From Rotaria socialis (lineage: Eukaryota > Rotifera > Eurotatoria > Philodinida > Philodinidae), in NCBI GenBank assembly GCA_905331475.1, contig CAJNYU010004083.1, positions 62,001 through 126,000 of the forward strand: DNA of 64,000 nt. The letters run 5' to 3'. This document shows, piece by piece, positions 28,285-42,847 of this stretch (within the stretch, counting starts at the first letter, position 1; the number at the start of each line of letters is the position of its first letter). Under the pieces are notes generated by a model that was given only the letters and a program-made list of their open reading frames with translations, had not been told where the DNA came from and did not search any database. A program made the translations under genes and the position numbers.

Positions 28285-29354
28285 TTATAGTATGAAAGTT
28301 GTGGTAAAATCATTAGAGAAACCCTAAATAGCATTGCAAACAATTAGTAAATATAGACACATGATGTTGTCTATAGTACGCTAGCAATCGTAACCTCTCT
28401 ATTCTTTTCTTGCTAACTTACTGATAAATCTTCTTGTTTATTTGCTATTGTAAATGACCAACTTAAATTCGATTCGATTGCATACTTATCTTGACTAGAA
28501 TTTGAACAATCATCTATTGCCTTAATTTTAATATCGGATGATGTTTGTTTCACATTATTCTCTAATGCTAATAAAGGTCTATTTTTATTTTGTTGATGCT
28601 CATCGGGTAACCAAGTTATGTGAACTTTATTTTTATCTTTCCATTCACTGATAATTTGATCGACATTTATGATAGAACTAATTTTATCATTATTTTCTAA
28701 TGAAATCAATAATGAAAATAATTGAATACCCTCAAAAAATAATTTTATATGTTCACGTTCAATCGAATCCATTTGTAAAGAGAGTTGTTGATAATTTATT
28801 TGAAATATTGAAAAATCATGAGAAAATGTTTTTCCTAAATAATTCTTATAGAAATTTTGTTCCATTGAATTATTGAAAAAGTCAAATTTTTTTCTATAGT
28901 ATTTTAATTGAGAATGGATAGATTTTGTTGAATTTGTCTTTAACCAAGTCGAACATTTTATTGTCAAACATTCGAATCGATTTAAAAATTTCATTGAAGT
29001 TTCAAAACGATTATTTAATTGTATAGTAACCTGACGTAAATATGATAGGATTTGATTTGATTTTGTACTAAAAAGCATAAGATATTTATTTAGATTTGAT
29101 GATAATCGTTCTAAATGTTCATATTCATCTAGAAGAATATTTTCATAGATTGAACAATTTCTACGAATTAACTTTATTGTTTGAATCGATAGATTGAAAC
29201 GCTCGACTAGACTTAATGGATGTGGCGTTAGACAACATTGACAAGAGGACATCGAAGAAGACAACAAAAATATATAAATAGAATGGAGAATAAAAATTAA
29301 CGTTAAAACAATACGCGCGATATTAAGAATAATATTTGTTTCTTTTATCATCAA
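28285..29354 (-). CDS. orphan protein with N-terminal membrane anchor or signal sequence
   Basis: The main exon 29354-28422 encodes about 311 residues, starting M-M-I-K-E-T-N. A hydrophobic segment of about 22 residues (positions 8-30) follows, then S-S-S-M-S-S-C-Q-C-C and a long, probably alpha-helical body rich in Leu, Asn and Lys. The frame would stop at 28413, but it first meets a perfect donor (TCA|GTAAGT). A 98-bp intron to an acceptor at 28324 would add a 12-residue exon (28323-28285). Both ends are possible. I recognise no domain; it could be a single-pass membrane or secreted coiled-coil protein. A 313-codon uninterrupted frame in AT-rich DNA argues that it is real. Confidence 0.6.
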
Positions 29355-30244
29355 AAAATAGCCTTGGAAAAAGGTTTCGTTCTTAGGGCGGATGATTTGC
29401 TTTTAATTCAGTGTGAAAGCCGGAACGATCATGTTTCTTTTGAGATGAGCTTTGCCATCTCATAAATTCACAAGTCATTAAATCAAGAAAAATTTAATTA
29501 TTCGGCTGACAATATGCAGTTACTGTTCAAAATCGTTCTGCCAGAAAAGAAAATCTAGGCTTAACCTCGTATAAACGAAGTAATATCTTTTATATTTCTG
29601 TCAAACTTGTACCCAATGTCATATTGTTAATAATCGCATGTTCTTAATAGATACTCGCTCGAAAGCAATAATTTCAGCTGTTCTATTAATCATTTGTAGA
29701 CACGTCAATTTTCAAGCTACGTAACCGCGTCTGAAGTTTTTTTTTTGAATTGCCGTGTAAAAAACCTTGATCGGTACCAATCATCCTAAGTTAAACAAAG
29801 TCACGGCCATTTTATGTTGACTCTTATTAATATTTTTTGTGTATATTATTAAAACTTATGAACTTCTACAATAAATCAAAGATTATTTATGACGTTTGTT
29901 CTTTTATTGTCTCATCTAAGTTTTATTTTATTATGAATGTTGATTATCAAATACTCCTATCTTTGACATAACGATGACAACCGCGAGCTTAGATTTTCTC
30001 TATTGTTTTGATAAGAAATAATCAATGATGTAATATAGTCTATTCGTTTGTTGGGTATTTTGACACTTGATGTTCAAGACAACGCAATCGGGAATATAAA
30101 AAAAAAATTTCTTTTGTTTCTAAACGATGTCACTGGTCGTTAAGTGTCGCTTAGGATTTTATTGGTTAATATGATTCATCAAATAGGAATGTACTTTGAA
30201 AATTTTTCTTGTTGTGCTCTTTCACTATTTTTTATTTTATGATT
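29355..30244. other. divergent intergenic region
   Basis: Shared upstream region of the orphan gene (minus) and sas-6 (plus). AT-rich, with no recognised element. Confidence 0.5.
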
Positions 30245-33200
30245 ATGGACACGATTGTATCTTCGTCAAATCAACCAGCTTTGTTTAGTAAAAGTATTAA
30301 TCTAAGAATTGTATCACATATAAAATCAGATGACAAGTAATTTATTTGACATTCATTGATTATTAATGTATATAAATATTGATTTGATCTAGGTCTCGAA
30401 ATGTTTATGTTACTGTTGAATTCCAGACTGGAAGTTCAATGCAAACGGTAAATAGTTTTTTTTTCTTATAAAAAAATGTTATTTAAATGATTTATTCTTT
30501 AGGAATTTATTCTTAAATTGACCGATGAAGATGATCCATTCTTTCTTTATGAACTTCATTTAAATGTCGACGATTTTAAAAAGTAGAAAGATAAGCCACG
30601 TAATTAATCATTCCTTTATTCATCTGCTTTTAGTTTAAAACGAGACCAAGGCGTATTAGTTGATTTTAATGCATTTCCTCAACATGTTATTGATTATTTA
30701 AAATTATGTATACGTGATCAACATAATGAGACAACGCCGTCAAAGTAAATAGAAATTATAAATATTATAAACATTATTTCTTTTGCTTTTAAAGTGGTTC
30801 TCGTTTTCAATTACAACTTGTAAATGATGAACAACAATTTACAAATCAAACACATTTACGTGTTGTTGAAATAAGTTCATTTAAGCATTTGACACATTTA
30901 TCTCTATTAGTAACATCAGCAAATGATCATGAAATTAAAAATTATCTTGCCAGACGTTTACAATCGAAAACAGTAAGATAAAAAAGTTATTTTTATTTTC
31001 TCTATTGTTTTTATTTTCGATAGACGGACTACAATCAATTAAGTAATGATTTTGAAAAATTAAAACGAGAACTTGAATCGACACAATTGGTAGATTCGAT
31101 TTTTATGGAACTTGGATATTTTTGATAATGAAAATTTCTTATTTTTAGGACTTGAAAGAAAAAACAACCAATTTTCAAAAATTGAAACTCGAATGGGATT
31201 CTAATAATAATCAAATTGTCGGAAAACATATGCAAGAATTAGCTGAAGAAAAAGAAAAAGCTTTACAAGTATGTCTGTAGATTTCTGTGACGTCTTCCGT
31301 GATGTTTCGAGAGAACCGATGGACTATCTATCTTGTCGTCGACACAGAAATATGATCATTTGTGAAAACGAATAAAAGAATGCTGGCTTATTGTTATCAC
31401 ATAAAAGAATTTTCTATGGTCTCAGCTGTGCTTCATATTTCTCCATGCATAAATCTTTTGTGCCCATAGAAATATATCATTCATAGGGATAGAATCATTT
31501 GTGACATAATACGGCTATCTTAAAACAAAGCCCTCGGGCTCCTAGAGTTGATTGCAGTTCCAATTTAGTTTCCTGCCAGAGAGAAACAAAATGTTGCAAC
31601 CTCTATGACTTCAAAAGAAACATGTACGTCACGTGCCAACTATCCGTATAAACAGAAACAGACCGTTCGGGTTTATTGGGAACCATATGGCTCGATCTAG
31701 AATAGAAAAACTAATAACGATAATTTCGGAGTATTAGCATAAAATTATCTGGTTTTTCAGTACCAACAAAGTACGCTCGGAATTCATAATTTTCTAGGTA
31801 AATTTTAACAAAACGTTGATTTTTACTGAATGGTTGCATTTTTTTTTGAAAAAAAAAGATCAATAGTACTACTCGAAACATAAGGTAGCCATTAGTTCTA
31901 GAACAGCGTCGCGTTGAGAAATGTAGTGACGACACTAGCACTCTCAAATCTTCATAGATTTGAAAATTCTTCTTTTACACTTTGATAAATCTCGAGTATT
32001 GATTATTCTATTCATTTAAGATTTTAAGTAAAGGTGATTGTCTCATTAGACAAGTTTTTTCTCATTTAGAAACAACAAAACTAATTCAGGTTTCAGTCTT
32101 GAATTTTGCTCATGAACAATTGTACTCATTTGATCATTAATCATGCTAGCATTATATCTTGAACATGCTCTTCCCTTTCACTGCAATGCATTTGTACTTT
32201 TGTTGAGATAATTAAATTTATTCCTCATACATTCCAGCACTACTTTACACAACATCATGACGTCTGTAAAAACCTTGATTATCACACAAGAAGTATTATT
32301 GAGTTGTTTTAATAAATCCTAACATGACAACAACGTATGCCATCTGATAGGATTTCAGCTCATCCTAACCTGCTTAATTCATTAGCTCCACGTCTATATG
32401 TTGTTTCAACTCATCGGTGTTCTAACTGCTGTTTTTTTTGTGTGTGATAGGAACGAACCAGTTTACAAGAAAAAATGGAGAATGATCGTCGTGAACTTGA
32501 ACAGACACAATCCCGCAATGTTCGTGATATGCAAAAGCGTTTATCTGAACTTGAAGAAACGACAAAAGTTTGTATTTATTTATTTTGACACGAACAGGTA
32601 AAAAAGAAATTAAAAATTTTCTATTCAAAGGAATTAACTAGTTTAAAATATCGTAATGAAATAACAGTCAATGAACTTAGTTCAAAGCTACAAACATTAA
32701 CTGAAGAATATCAACAATCCAAAGATGAAATAGTTAAATATAGAAAAACAAATACAACACTTGAGAATGATATTCATCAATATGAAAAAACTGTTAATCA
32801 TTTAAGAACAAAAATTGCACTCGTCGAACAAGAAGTTAAAAGCAAACAAGAAGTTATTCAGCAAACAAACGATCGCATTGCTAGCGAACAAGAATCAAAA
32901 GTAAATTCTACGATCTAAACGAACTGTTGACTTGTTGAGTTAGAAATTTGGGTTGCGCCTAGACAAAAACGTGTCATACACCCTATCAATATTTCCTTCT
33001 CCGTGCCATAAACAAAGTTGATTTATTATCCAAGATCTTCTATATCAATGACGCACTTATCAGATTTGTGCGAGATTAAGAAATATAATGACATCCCAAA
33101 ATAGATGTAATAAAGCAATTTTTCTTATGCTTAGCAACAACTGCTGACGTCGTCTTTGAAATTTCTTGTTCCCACGCGAATCATGCTAACAGATTCTTTT

Positions 33201-36200
33201 CAAAGATATTTAATTAGCATTATACATTTTTTTAATAATGTTTCATTCGAAATCTACATTTCTAGGAAAGACTTAGTAGAATAGAAAAGCTTTTCAGCGC
33301 AGCCCCGTTGGGACTAAAGTGTGGAACTCACATATTTCGGTCAGTTAGATACTGATCAAATAGAAGTTTTATTTTTTCAGTGTAATGAGATCATATTTTG
33401 TTCAAAAATAAGATAATAAAACCTTTTTAACATTTGAAATTTATTGGATCTATCAATAGAAAATATTACTGGAGAGAACGTAGAAAAACTTTTTGTTTAG
33501 AATATGTCAGTATGCTGAAGTGTTTCATTGAGAAATATTGCGAATGGTAATAGTTTAAACAGTATTTAGGATATCGCTATCAACATTGTTCAGAAATTTA
33601 TATTTTTTCGTATTATCAGGTGAGAAATTGATACACCTTTTCATAAACGAAAATTTGATAAAAGCTTCCCGGCGGATGGAAAAGTTACGAATTGTAAATA
33701 TACACTAAAGTGGATTCAAGCTCTAGAATAAGGTATTTGCGTGAGAAAAAAAAACATCAAAATCTTCATCTGTTTATTGTAGGTAGTAGAAATAACGAGT
33801 GTAATAGTAGCTTAAACTAGTTGCTAGCTTCTGTAGCGGTAGCATACGCTCGTTGTTAACGTCTGTAATAATAAAAAAATATAATACTGTCGTAAATATG
33901 GGCTATAATAATAAAGCCGACAGATCTTGATAATTAATAAGAGACTAAATCCTAATTATAATGATTTCTAATTAATGAAATTAGATTTTTATTACTGATG
34001 TCAGTAGTGGTGAACGCAGGCAATCGACTTCTACCAAAAAAAGTTACTAATTAGTGCATATAAGTGTTAGTTTTTTTATGTTTTATGTCTATAATGGGGA
34101 GGGAGGGTGTGTGTGTGTGTGGAGTACAGGGGAGCCGCAGAAACCTAACAATTCAACTTACACTGGCTATTTCCTTCGAAAATATATGTGAGTGCCACAA
34201 AATCAAGGCGACCTAAAAAAAGACATGCCATCGGTCTAAATTAAAACTACCGATTTATTTATTCGATAAACTACGATGACTATGCAAACAGGAATACTAT
34301 TGACCTACGTGTTTATTTAAATACGTTGTTCTTTTTTCTTGCAAAAATAAAGAAAAACAAAGATACCACGATCAAATATACGCAGTTGATAGTAAATGCA
34401 CAAAAAAAGAACTTCTGTTTTTCCTATTTTAGTCAGCTTAAGGTACGGTGAAAAGAACGAGAAATATTGAAGCCTAGTCTTATCAATTGCCCTTAAACGA
34501 TCTTTTTGAGCGCCCGCCAACAACCGACTTCACATCAATAATAAACCATGATAAATGAATAATCATCCGTAGAGTAGCCCACGGTGTTTCCCTCAGGATT
34601 ATTTCATATGGTAGTAGCATGACAATAGTAGGTTGACTTCATTTTGACAAAGACATTCGCTTCTATTTTTGAAATGTCTACAGGGAACGATAGAACTCTG
34701 CGATAATCCAACTTTAATTTTACTTCTACAACAATTTTATTTATCCAACGACTAGAATATTCGAATTTCTTAAAAAGAAACTCTCCTATGCTTTCACAAA
34801 TATGCTTTGACAATAAATTTCATTTGTGCCACAATTATTTACTGTTCATTAAATATTTCTCTAGAAAAAATATGAAGAAACAGTTCAATTAAAAATGGAG
34901 AAAATGTTGGAATTAAAACGAGATTTAGCCAAAGGCAATGAAATCATCATTCGATTTGGTAATGATTTAGAAAAATGCAAAAGTGATTTACAAAAATATC
35001 AACAAGAATTAGCAAAAAGTCGAGAAAAAGTAATTTTTCAAAACAATGACTTCATTTCTCTATAGATACATTTTTGTTCCAGATGAAAACAAAAGATCAA
35101 ATAGCAACAAAACAAGAACGTATTCTACAAGAAAAAGAACGTGAATTAGCAAATTTACAAAAGGAAAATGCTGAAATAAACAGTAAATTAGAAAAGTCGA
35201 GTGATTCATTTCAAAAGTTAACTGAGCAACATAATGAAGCAAAAGACCTCTTGAAAAAGAACGAAGCTCTCATTAATTATCTGAATCACAAATTAACTGA
35301 ATTACAAAATATGCAACCTCAACAACCACGTATATTAAATGGCAATATGACACTTGATTCATCGTCGTCAACAACAACAAATCATTTTCGCCCAACATCA
35401 TTTTTAGTATTTTATTTCGAAACAATTTATTTTTCTCGAAAAGAAAAAATCCGTTTTCTACTGCTTTAGACGGCTTCGCAAACAAATGGTGAATTGCATT
35501 CCATGCGGCATGTTGCACAATTTCCTAGTCTTCAAACACATTATGAGCCCATAAATAAATCTCAAGTAAGCGGGGGGGCGGGAACTATGTTTCACCGATT
35601 TTCTTTTTATTAACAATATCAACTTCGTCCTTTCGACATTAATCATACTTACTAGTGACACGATAAAAAACAACAATGATCGATTAAAGTCCAATAATTA
35701 TGAGTAGAGAATGCACATGTCGCTTTAAAAATAATATCATGCTTTGCAATGACCCATTGCTAATTCTGCATTGCGTACATCAATAGAAATGAGGTGGCTC
35801 TCTAATCCAAGGTTATCGACAGAATCTCCTGTGAATATAATAATAATAATAAAAATACAAGTAACACATGTACTTATCGAAGCCTATCAAAATAAAAAAT
35901 ATTTGAATGAGAAGGTCGAAGCTTTTGGCCACGAGAACGAATCAATAAAGCGCATAGGTAAATATTACAGATTGATTGACTCGATACAATAATGAGTTCG
36001 TTGTGGTCCGCTCAGAACAGTGTGATCTCTGTTTATATAATTTTACGAATTGGATAGATTTTTTTTTCATTCAACAATTGCTGTGCTTTAAAAGGGAACA
36101 ACATGGAATAGTTCAACGTCAGGCCATCATCAACAAATCATGAGCAGTACTCAAGTACCAGTATCAACATTAAATACGTCGTCATCAGCCGCTGCTGTTA

Positions 36201-36574
36201 GACATTATTCAGCAAGTAGTGGTGATTTAAAAGATAATGTTGAACAGAAGTATGTTTTTTATGCAAATAAATGCATCTAATAAATTAAATTTCTTTTTAG
36301 TTCATTGAATCCACCAGTGAGCTCAAAGATTGATCCTAAATATTTTCAATTCAGCTCAGCAAGTGGAACAGCAACATCAGCCGGCATTCAACCACTTCGA
36401 TCGTCAATGTCAGCGGGCAATGTTCAAAACCCAACACGTGCTATTGCGGCATCAGCAACAAATTCTTCAGTCATTAATAAATCAATATCATCTCAGCAGA
36501 ATCGACCTGTTCGTCAACACTCCGTAAATACAACTCCTCTTGCTTCAGCTTACTCTTCGGAAAAACAAATGTAA
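30245..36574 (+). CDS. sass6: spindle assembly abnormal protein 6 (SAS-6), centriole cartwheel
   Basis: Fourteen exons: 30245-30336, 30393-30447, 30503-30582, 30634-30744, 30795-30972, 31024-31089, 31149-31268, 32451-32567, 32631-32900, 34865-35029, 35083-35406, 35470-35565, 36095-36249, 36301-36574. They total 2103 bases, 700 residues; human SASS6 has 657. The N-terminal head domain (1-172) has the hallmarks T-D-E-D-D-P-F-F-L-Y-E, V-L-V-D-F-N-A-F-P and S-S-F-K-H-L-T-H-L-S-L. A long coiled coil follows (about 173-500, Lys/Glu/Gln-rich), then a disordered Ser/Thr-rich tail. SAS-6 dimers form the ninefold hub of the cartwheel that templates centrioles, as expected for a ciliated animal. Introns 7 (1182 bp) and 9 (1964 bp) are far longer than the rest and hold no recognised gene. 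Confidence 0.94.
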
Positions 36575-39029
36575 TCGTAACATCGTTCTTTTTTCTTCTT
36601 TTTTATATATGATCTTTCTTCCACGTGTGTGTGTTTGTCTTCTCAGGTTGAAAACCTTTATTCTATGTTCCGTCCACAATTATACATATAAATATTTAGT
36701 ATTTGTGTATAAAACTATGTTTTCCTTCTAACTGTATTATCAATATGAGTTCGAATGAATGAATGAATAACTAATGACGTAAAAGTGATCTTGCATGACA
36801 ATATCGTTATTATTCAATGTGTTTGTGTTATTGCTTCAGTGAATTCTAATGTTCCTATTCGTTTCATTCACATACAGTGATGAGTAGATGCGAACTCGAT
36901 TAACAAAATATCTTTGTGTGTTCTTTTCATTGTCATTCTCTTCATTCCGCTATCCATGAACAGTGGTGTCAGATATACATTTTTTGTGTATGGTTTCGTA
37001 TAAGCATCCTCATGAATTTGCAATGCTCACTTCTCTTAATGTTGCTTTTTCTTCTTGATTCGATACTGAGAACGTTCACCTTGAAAAGAAAAACAAATCT
37101 CTAAATCACACAATATCTTTCTATTGTCTTTTCATATGCGCAGCTGTGAATAGCAGTTGTGTTCGCTCGCACACTCCGACATAATCCTACTATCTCTGCG
37201 TTGCTTTTTCTTATACGGTATGCTTTCTAGCTTGACAAAATCTAGTGCCAGGGAAAAAACACAGTTTGTGCAACCAAGTAAATAATACTCGTTGAAAAAA
37301 AACGGAATAGGAAGGAAGGAGCAAGCGTACGACCGAAAGATAGAGGAGAAGAGCAGTACAGGAAGAAGAAGAGAAAACGACTCTGCTAATTGGTGCTCTA
37401 GATTTTTTTCTTTTGTATTTATGTATATGTGACATAAAAACAAACGAGCAAAAACAAGGCAAAACATCACTCTTATTCGGAAGAAAGATATTCCGGAGTT
37501 AATGTTGTTCTGTAAATAATGCGCTTATTTAGTGTCTAATTTATGTCTTCTCTATTTTTAGATGCTTTATTAATAGAGAAATTTGAAATATTGAAAAGAG
37601 CGAAGTAAACATTCTTATTTGATCAATCATTATCCATTGAATTATTTTCTGAAGGTATGATATGTCTTTCTTGATAATTTATTATGTATATCAGCTGGGA
37701 CAACCTTAAAAAAAAATAAAAGTTATAATGAAAACGACTGCCGAATATAAATCTCTCAGGGTCATCACTAGTGACATTAGTTAAAGACAAAATATCAAGG
37801 GCAATAAAATAATATGTGAAAAAGAAGAAAAGAAAAAACGACGAATAACCCGATATGAAAATAAAGAAGCGAACGATTAAAATTTATTCGAATCTGTCGT
37901 ATCTATATGAAAAATTTATCGTTAATATATAGTTTGTCGGCGAAGAGTTTCCTTCTCATTTAATTTTTTGTAGAAAAAAAGAAACTTACGGACATTTCTT
38001 TCAATCATCGAAAATTTCGTAAGTTTACGTTTTATAGAGAAAGACTTTCATATATATATATATACATTGTTTTTTGTTGAAAAAAAAACTTAATCATTGT
38101 TGTTCTTTATCGTACTGGCAAACACATCTGATGTCTATTCTATCGGATAGAATATAAGATTAATGAGACGATGTGTCAATAATGATTCATTCTCTTTTCT
38201 TTTTTTGTTAGAGATATTCTATACATTTGCGAAACCCTGGATATTGATAGGCAACCTATTGCATTAGGTGAATTTAGTTCTTTTTTTTTTCTTGTCCTGT
38301 GCTACTGCTACTCAGATGTACGTCGTCATTGGCATATAAACAACATGTAATTGATACTAGGAGGGAATGAAAAGCATTAAATATTGACACGATGTTATTT
38401 TTTTAATATAAAAAATAATTCTTGCGACGTCGGAACCTTTTTGTTTTTATACATATTCTGTTATTTTATTTCTAGCTAAATAGAAGACTGCCATCTTGAA
38501 TGAATTCGAAGGCAAAAAGGACGTACAGTACAATAAGTTACTCCTACGCATAATTGCTCGAGAAAAAAAACAGAAATCTATTATTCATCTCAGATTGAAT
38601 TGACAAGAGAATACGACGACACGCAAAAAAGTTGTCATTTGACCATTCATAAAAAAAGAGATGCTACAGAGAAAAAGAAAAGTCAGATTTTGATCTCACA
38701 ACGAATCATCGCTCCCTGGAGAGTCTTTTTCTCTTTATTTTGCTAGTGTTTCACTTGCACGTGTAATAGTACATCGAGGTAGCGACGTTTCTCTCTCTCT
38801 CTCTCTCTCTGTCTCTCTTTTTTCTGATTCTCTATTGCACCTTGCTGACTGATGAAAACAAAGACATATTTGTTTTGCTTCGCTTTTTTTCAGGGTCGTC
38901 ATATATATTATCATTGCGATTCAACGTCGTTTAATTATCAATCGTGTCTAGGAATTTTGCCTATCCGAATAGTTCGCACGCTTCCGTGTTTCTATTTCTA
39001 ATAGAATATTATCTCATACTTCATTACCG
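36575..39029. other. intergenic, ERK upstream region
   Basis: 2.4 kb with no convincing coding region. Minus-strand open frames around 37132-37470 are pyrimidine-rich and lack domain signals. A CT microsatellite lies near 38791-38810 and a short AT run near 38051-38064. The ERK promoter and any 5' UTR exons should be here. Confidence 0.5.
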
Positions 39030-40514
<1,485 letters not shown>

Positions 40515-40828
40515 ACTTTTGTAACGTTGATTTGTTTTCTCGATTTCGATTTGTATAATAATGGTCCTATTTTTCTTCGTCGTCGTCTTCTTCTTCTTTA
40601 TTTTATTTACCCGCCATAACTGCCATATACCAATCAGCCAATCCAAATAAGAAAATGCCAAATCAGTTTTGTTTTATATTTTAGTCAATGTGTCTTATTG
40701 TATTGTGAAATGTATATCATTTATTTATAATAATTGTTGTTTTCATTTTTATGTTGTACATCTGCTTTGTGAAGTCTGTTCAACTGTGGCGGTTCTATTT
40801 ATAAATATGTATAACTAAAAAAAAAACA

Positions 40829-40834
40829 AATAAA
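40829..40834 (+). terminator. ERK polyadenylation signal (AATAAA)
   Basis: AATAAA about 315 bp after the stop codon in an A-rich tract. Confidence 0.55.
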
Positions 40835-42847
40835 AGGAAGCCAAGAATATTTTAAATGAACACATCGAGTTTTCATTTCATACTTGCAAATAGAGAAAGA
40901 GATTAAATGAGAAATTTATTTTAGATTTAATTCTGTCAGTGGATTATAAAAAGTAGGAAGGTTTATGCTATAGCTTTAATAATAATAATAATAATAATAA
41001 AGCAAAAGAATAACTATTAATAACAGAAATTGCTGCTTTATTTTTAATTATCAAAAGATTGAAATGTCCTTGAAGAACGTGAATTTTATTTTTATCTCAA
41101 TGTAATTTCTAAAGAAGTGGGCTATACTTCCGGTTAAAGAATCTTTCGAGCAGGCCTGTAGTTTATCTCATTAAGTTTTTTTTTATTTATAAAGATTCTT
41201 ATTTCTAAGAATATTTCGTTTACTCTGCATTGATAGGGTGTATGTATTTTTGTATTAGCATGCGCTTGTCATTATTATTATTATCATTGTCCTTTTTCGT
41301 ACTATGGAATCTTCCGATTAAAGATATACAGAGTAATTCTGTGTAGATATGCACGGATTAGACCTAGATCGAGAGTACGAGAAAAAAAGTATCCCTAATG
41401 GAACCAAAGATTATAATAAAATACTATATGGTTTGAATCGTATTGCTCCACAAATTATATACACAAGAATGTAATTTAGTGGAGAATTAGCTCGAAGAAA
41501 ATCTTCGTTATCAGCGAAATAAATGAAAAAAAACGTAGTATTTATTGAAGGGCTATTATTAGTCGGATATAAATATCTACTGGTATCAATGTCAATATTT
41601 CTATTTGCAGAAGAGAGGCTCTTGATAAAGATTAACAGTACTGTTCCTTCGAATTTTCAAGAAAAATTTTGAAATTACGAGATAAAATAAATTTTTATAA
41701 GACAAATAAAAGCACTACGATAGATTCTATGCTGATTGGTAGTGTTTCTTATAAGATATTGTTATCGCAGTGCAAAAACACCTCTTTTCTAGGTCTGTTT
41801 TTCGTCGAAATGTTATCTTCGGATTGGGTTGAAACATTTATTATAAGTATCGCACAGACTTAGGAGTGAAGGCATTTTACTTTTTCTTCTTGTAATGAAA
41901 AAAAAGGTAACAGATTGGGAAGTAACCAAGAAATGTATATTTTTCTAAGAGCCACGACAAACCATCCGAACGATATTTTTCTAATTAACATAAAATACTT
42001 GCTTCCAACATTGTACACGAGGGGTGTGTTATCTAGATCGAGAAAATCGAGGCATTTCTTCAGTCGTTATCTACTAGAATGTTGGCTGCAAAAGAACAGA
42101 AAAAATTCTGGGCGACTTTCACGGTTTCCGTTAGGGAAATGTGTTTTGTTGTTTGAACTTATTACCTTTTGAAGATAACATTTCTATTTTTAAATCTACT
42201 GAGAGAAAGAATTACTAATATCTAAGTCAAATTTATCTCGCTCTGAGCTTCCGTTAATTCTAGGGATCGCCCCGATAATATTTTCAAGCGAAATTCCTCA
42301 AATCAGCTCAAATTTGCATTAGAGAAAGCCTACACTTATGAAATTGGTTCCTGAAATAAACTAAGCGTGATAAATTGGAAGAATTAAAATATTTGCTTTA
42401 CAACATAAATACTACTGATTTGCATTAATGCATGATTTTGTAGCGTTTGTTGACTATAGCATTTGCCAAGTTCGAACCTAGAGAACAGAGGAGGAAACAA
42501 CCAAGACTAATTTGGAATAAGTGATATTTAAATCTAACAGAATATTGATGTAATTTATGGAAAGAAAACAGATTAAAACAGCGAATTAGAAAGAACATGA
42601 AATTTAAGGCACGTTAGTCAAGGAATTTTAATATGAGTGACACGAATAAATAAAAGAACGAAAAAAAAACTTTTTAAATCTTCTCTTTTGACGCATATGT
42701 TTTTCTCTCACTCTCTACTGCGACACAAGAAATCATCGACAAAATTTACTAGAGCCAATAGTTGCTATACTTTTAGACTATCAAAATGCTTTGAAAGTTA
42801 ACGACACATCCATGGATCATATCATCGTTTGATTGGATATACTGATA
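40835..42847. other. intergenic, nothing recognised
   Basis: About 2 kb between ERK and the IAP gene. It includes an (AAT)n run near 40977-41001. Open frames of 60-85 codons show no domain or splice-consistent partner. Confidence 0.5.

Noticed and set aside
32601..32630. Alternative acceptor CAG at about 32597 for sas-6 exon 9
   Set aside because: It leads to an in-frame TAG within about 15 codons; the acceptor at 32630 keeps the coiled-coil frame.
37132..37470. 112-codon minus-strand frame upstream of ERK
   Set aside because: Pyrimidine-driven Leu/Ser/Phe composition with a second overlapping open frame; no domain.
42470..42500. GTTCGAACC motif suggesting a tRNA T-loop
   Set aside because: No paired stems or A box at tRNA spacing.
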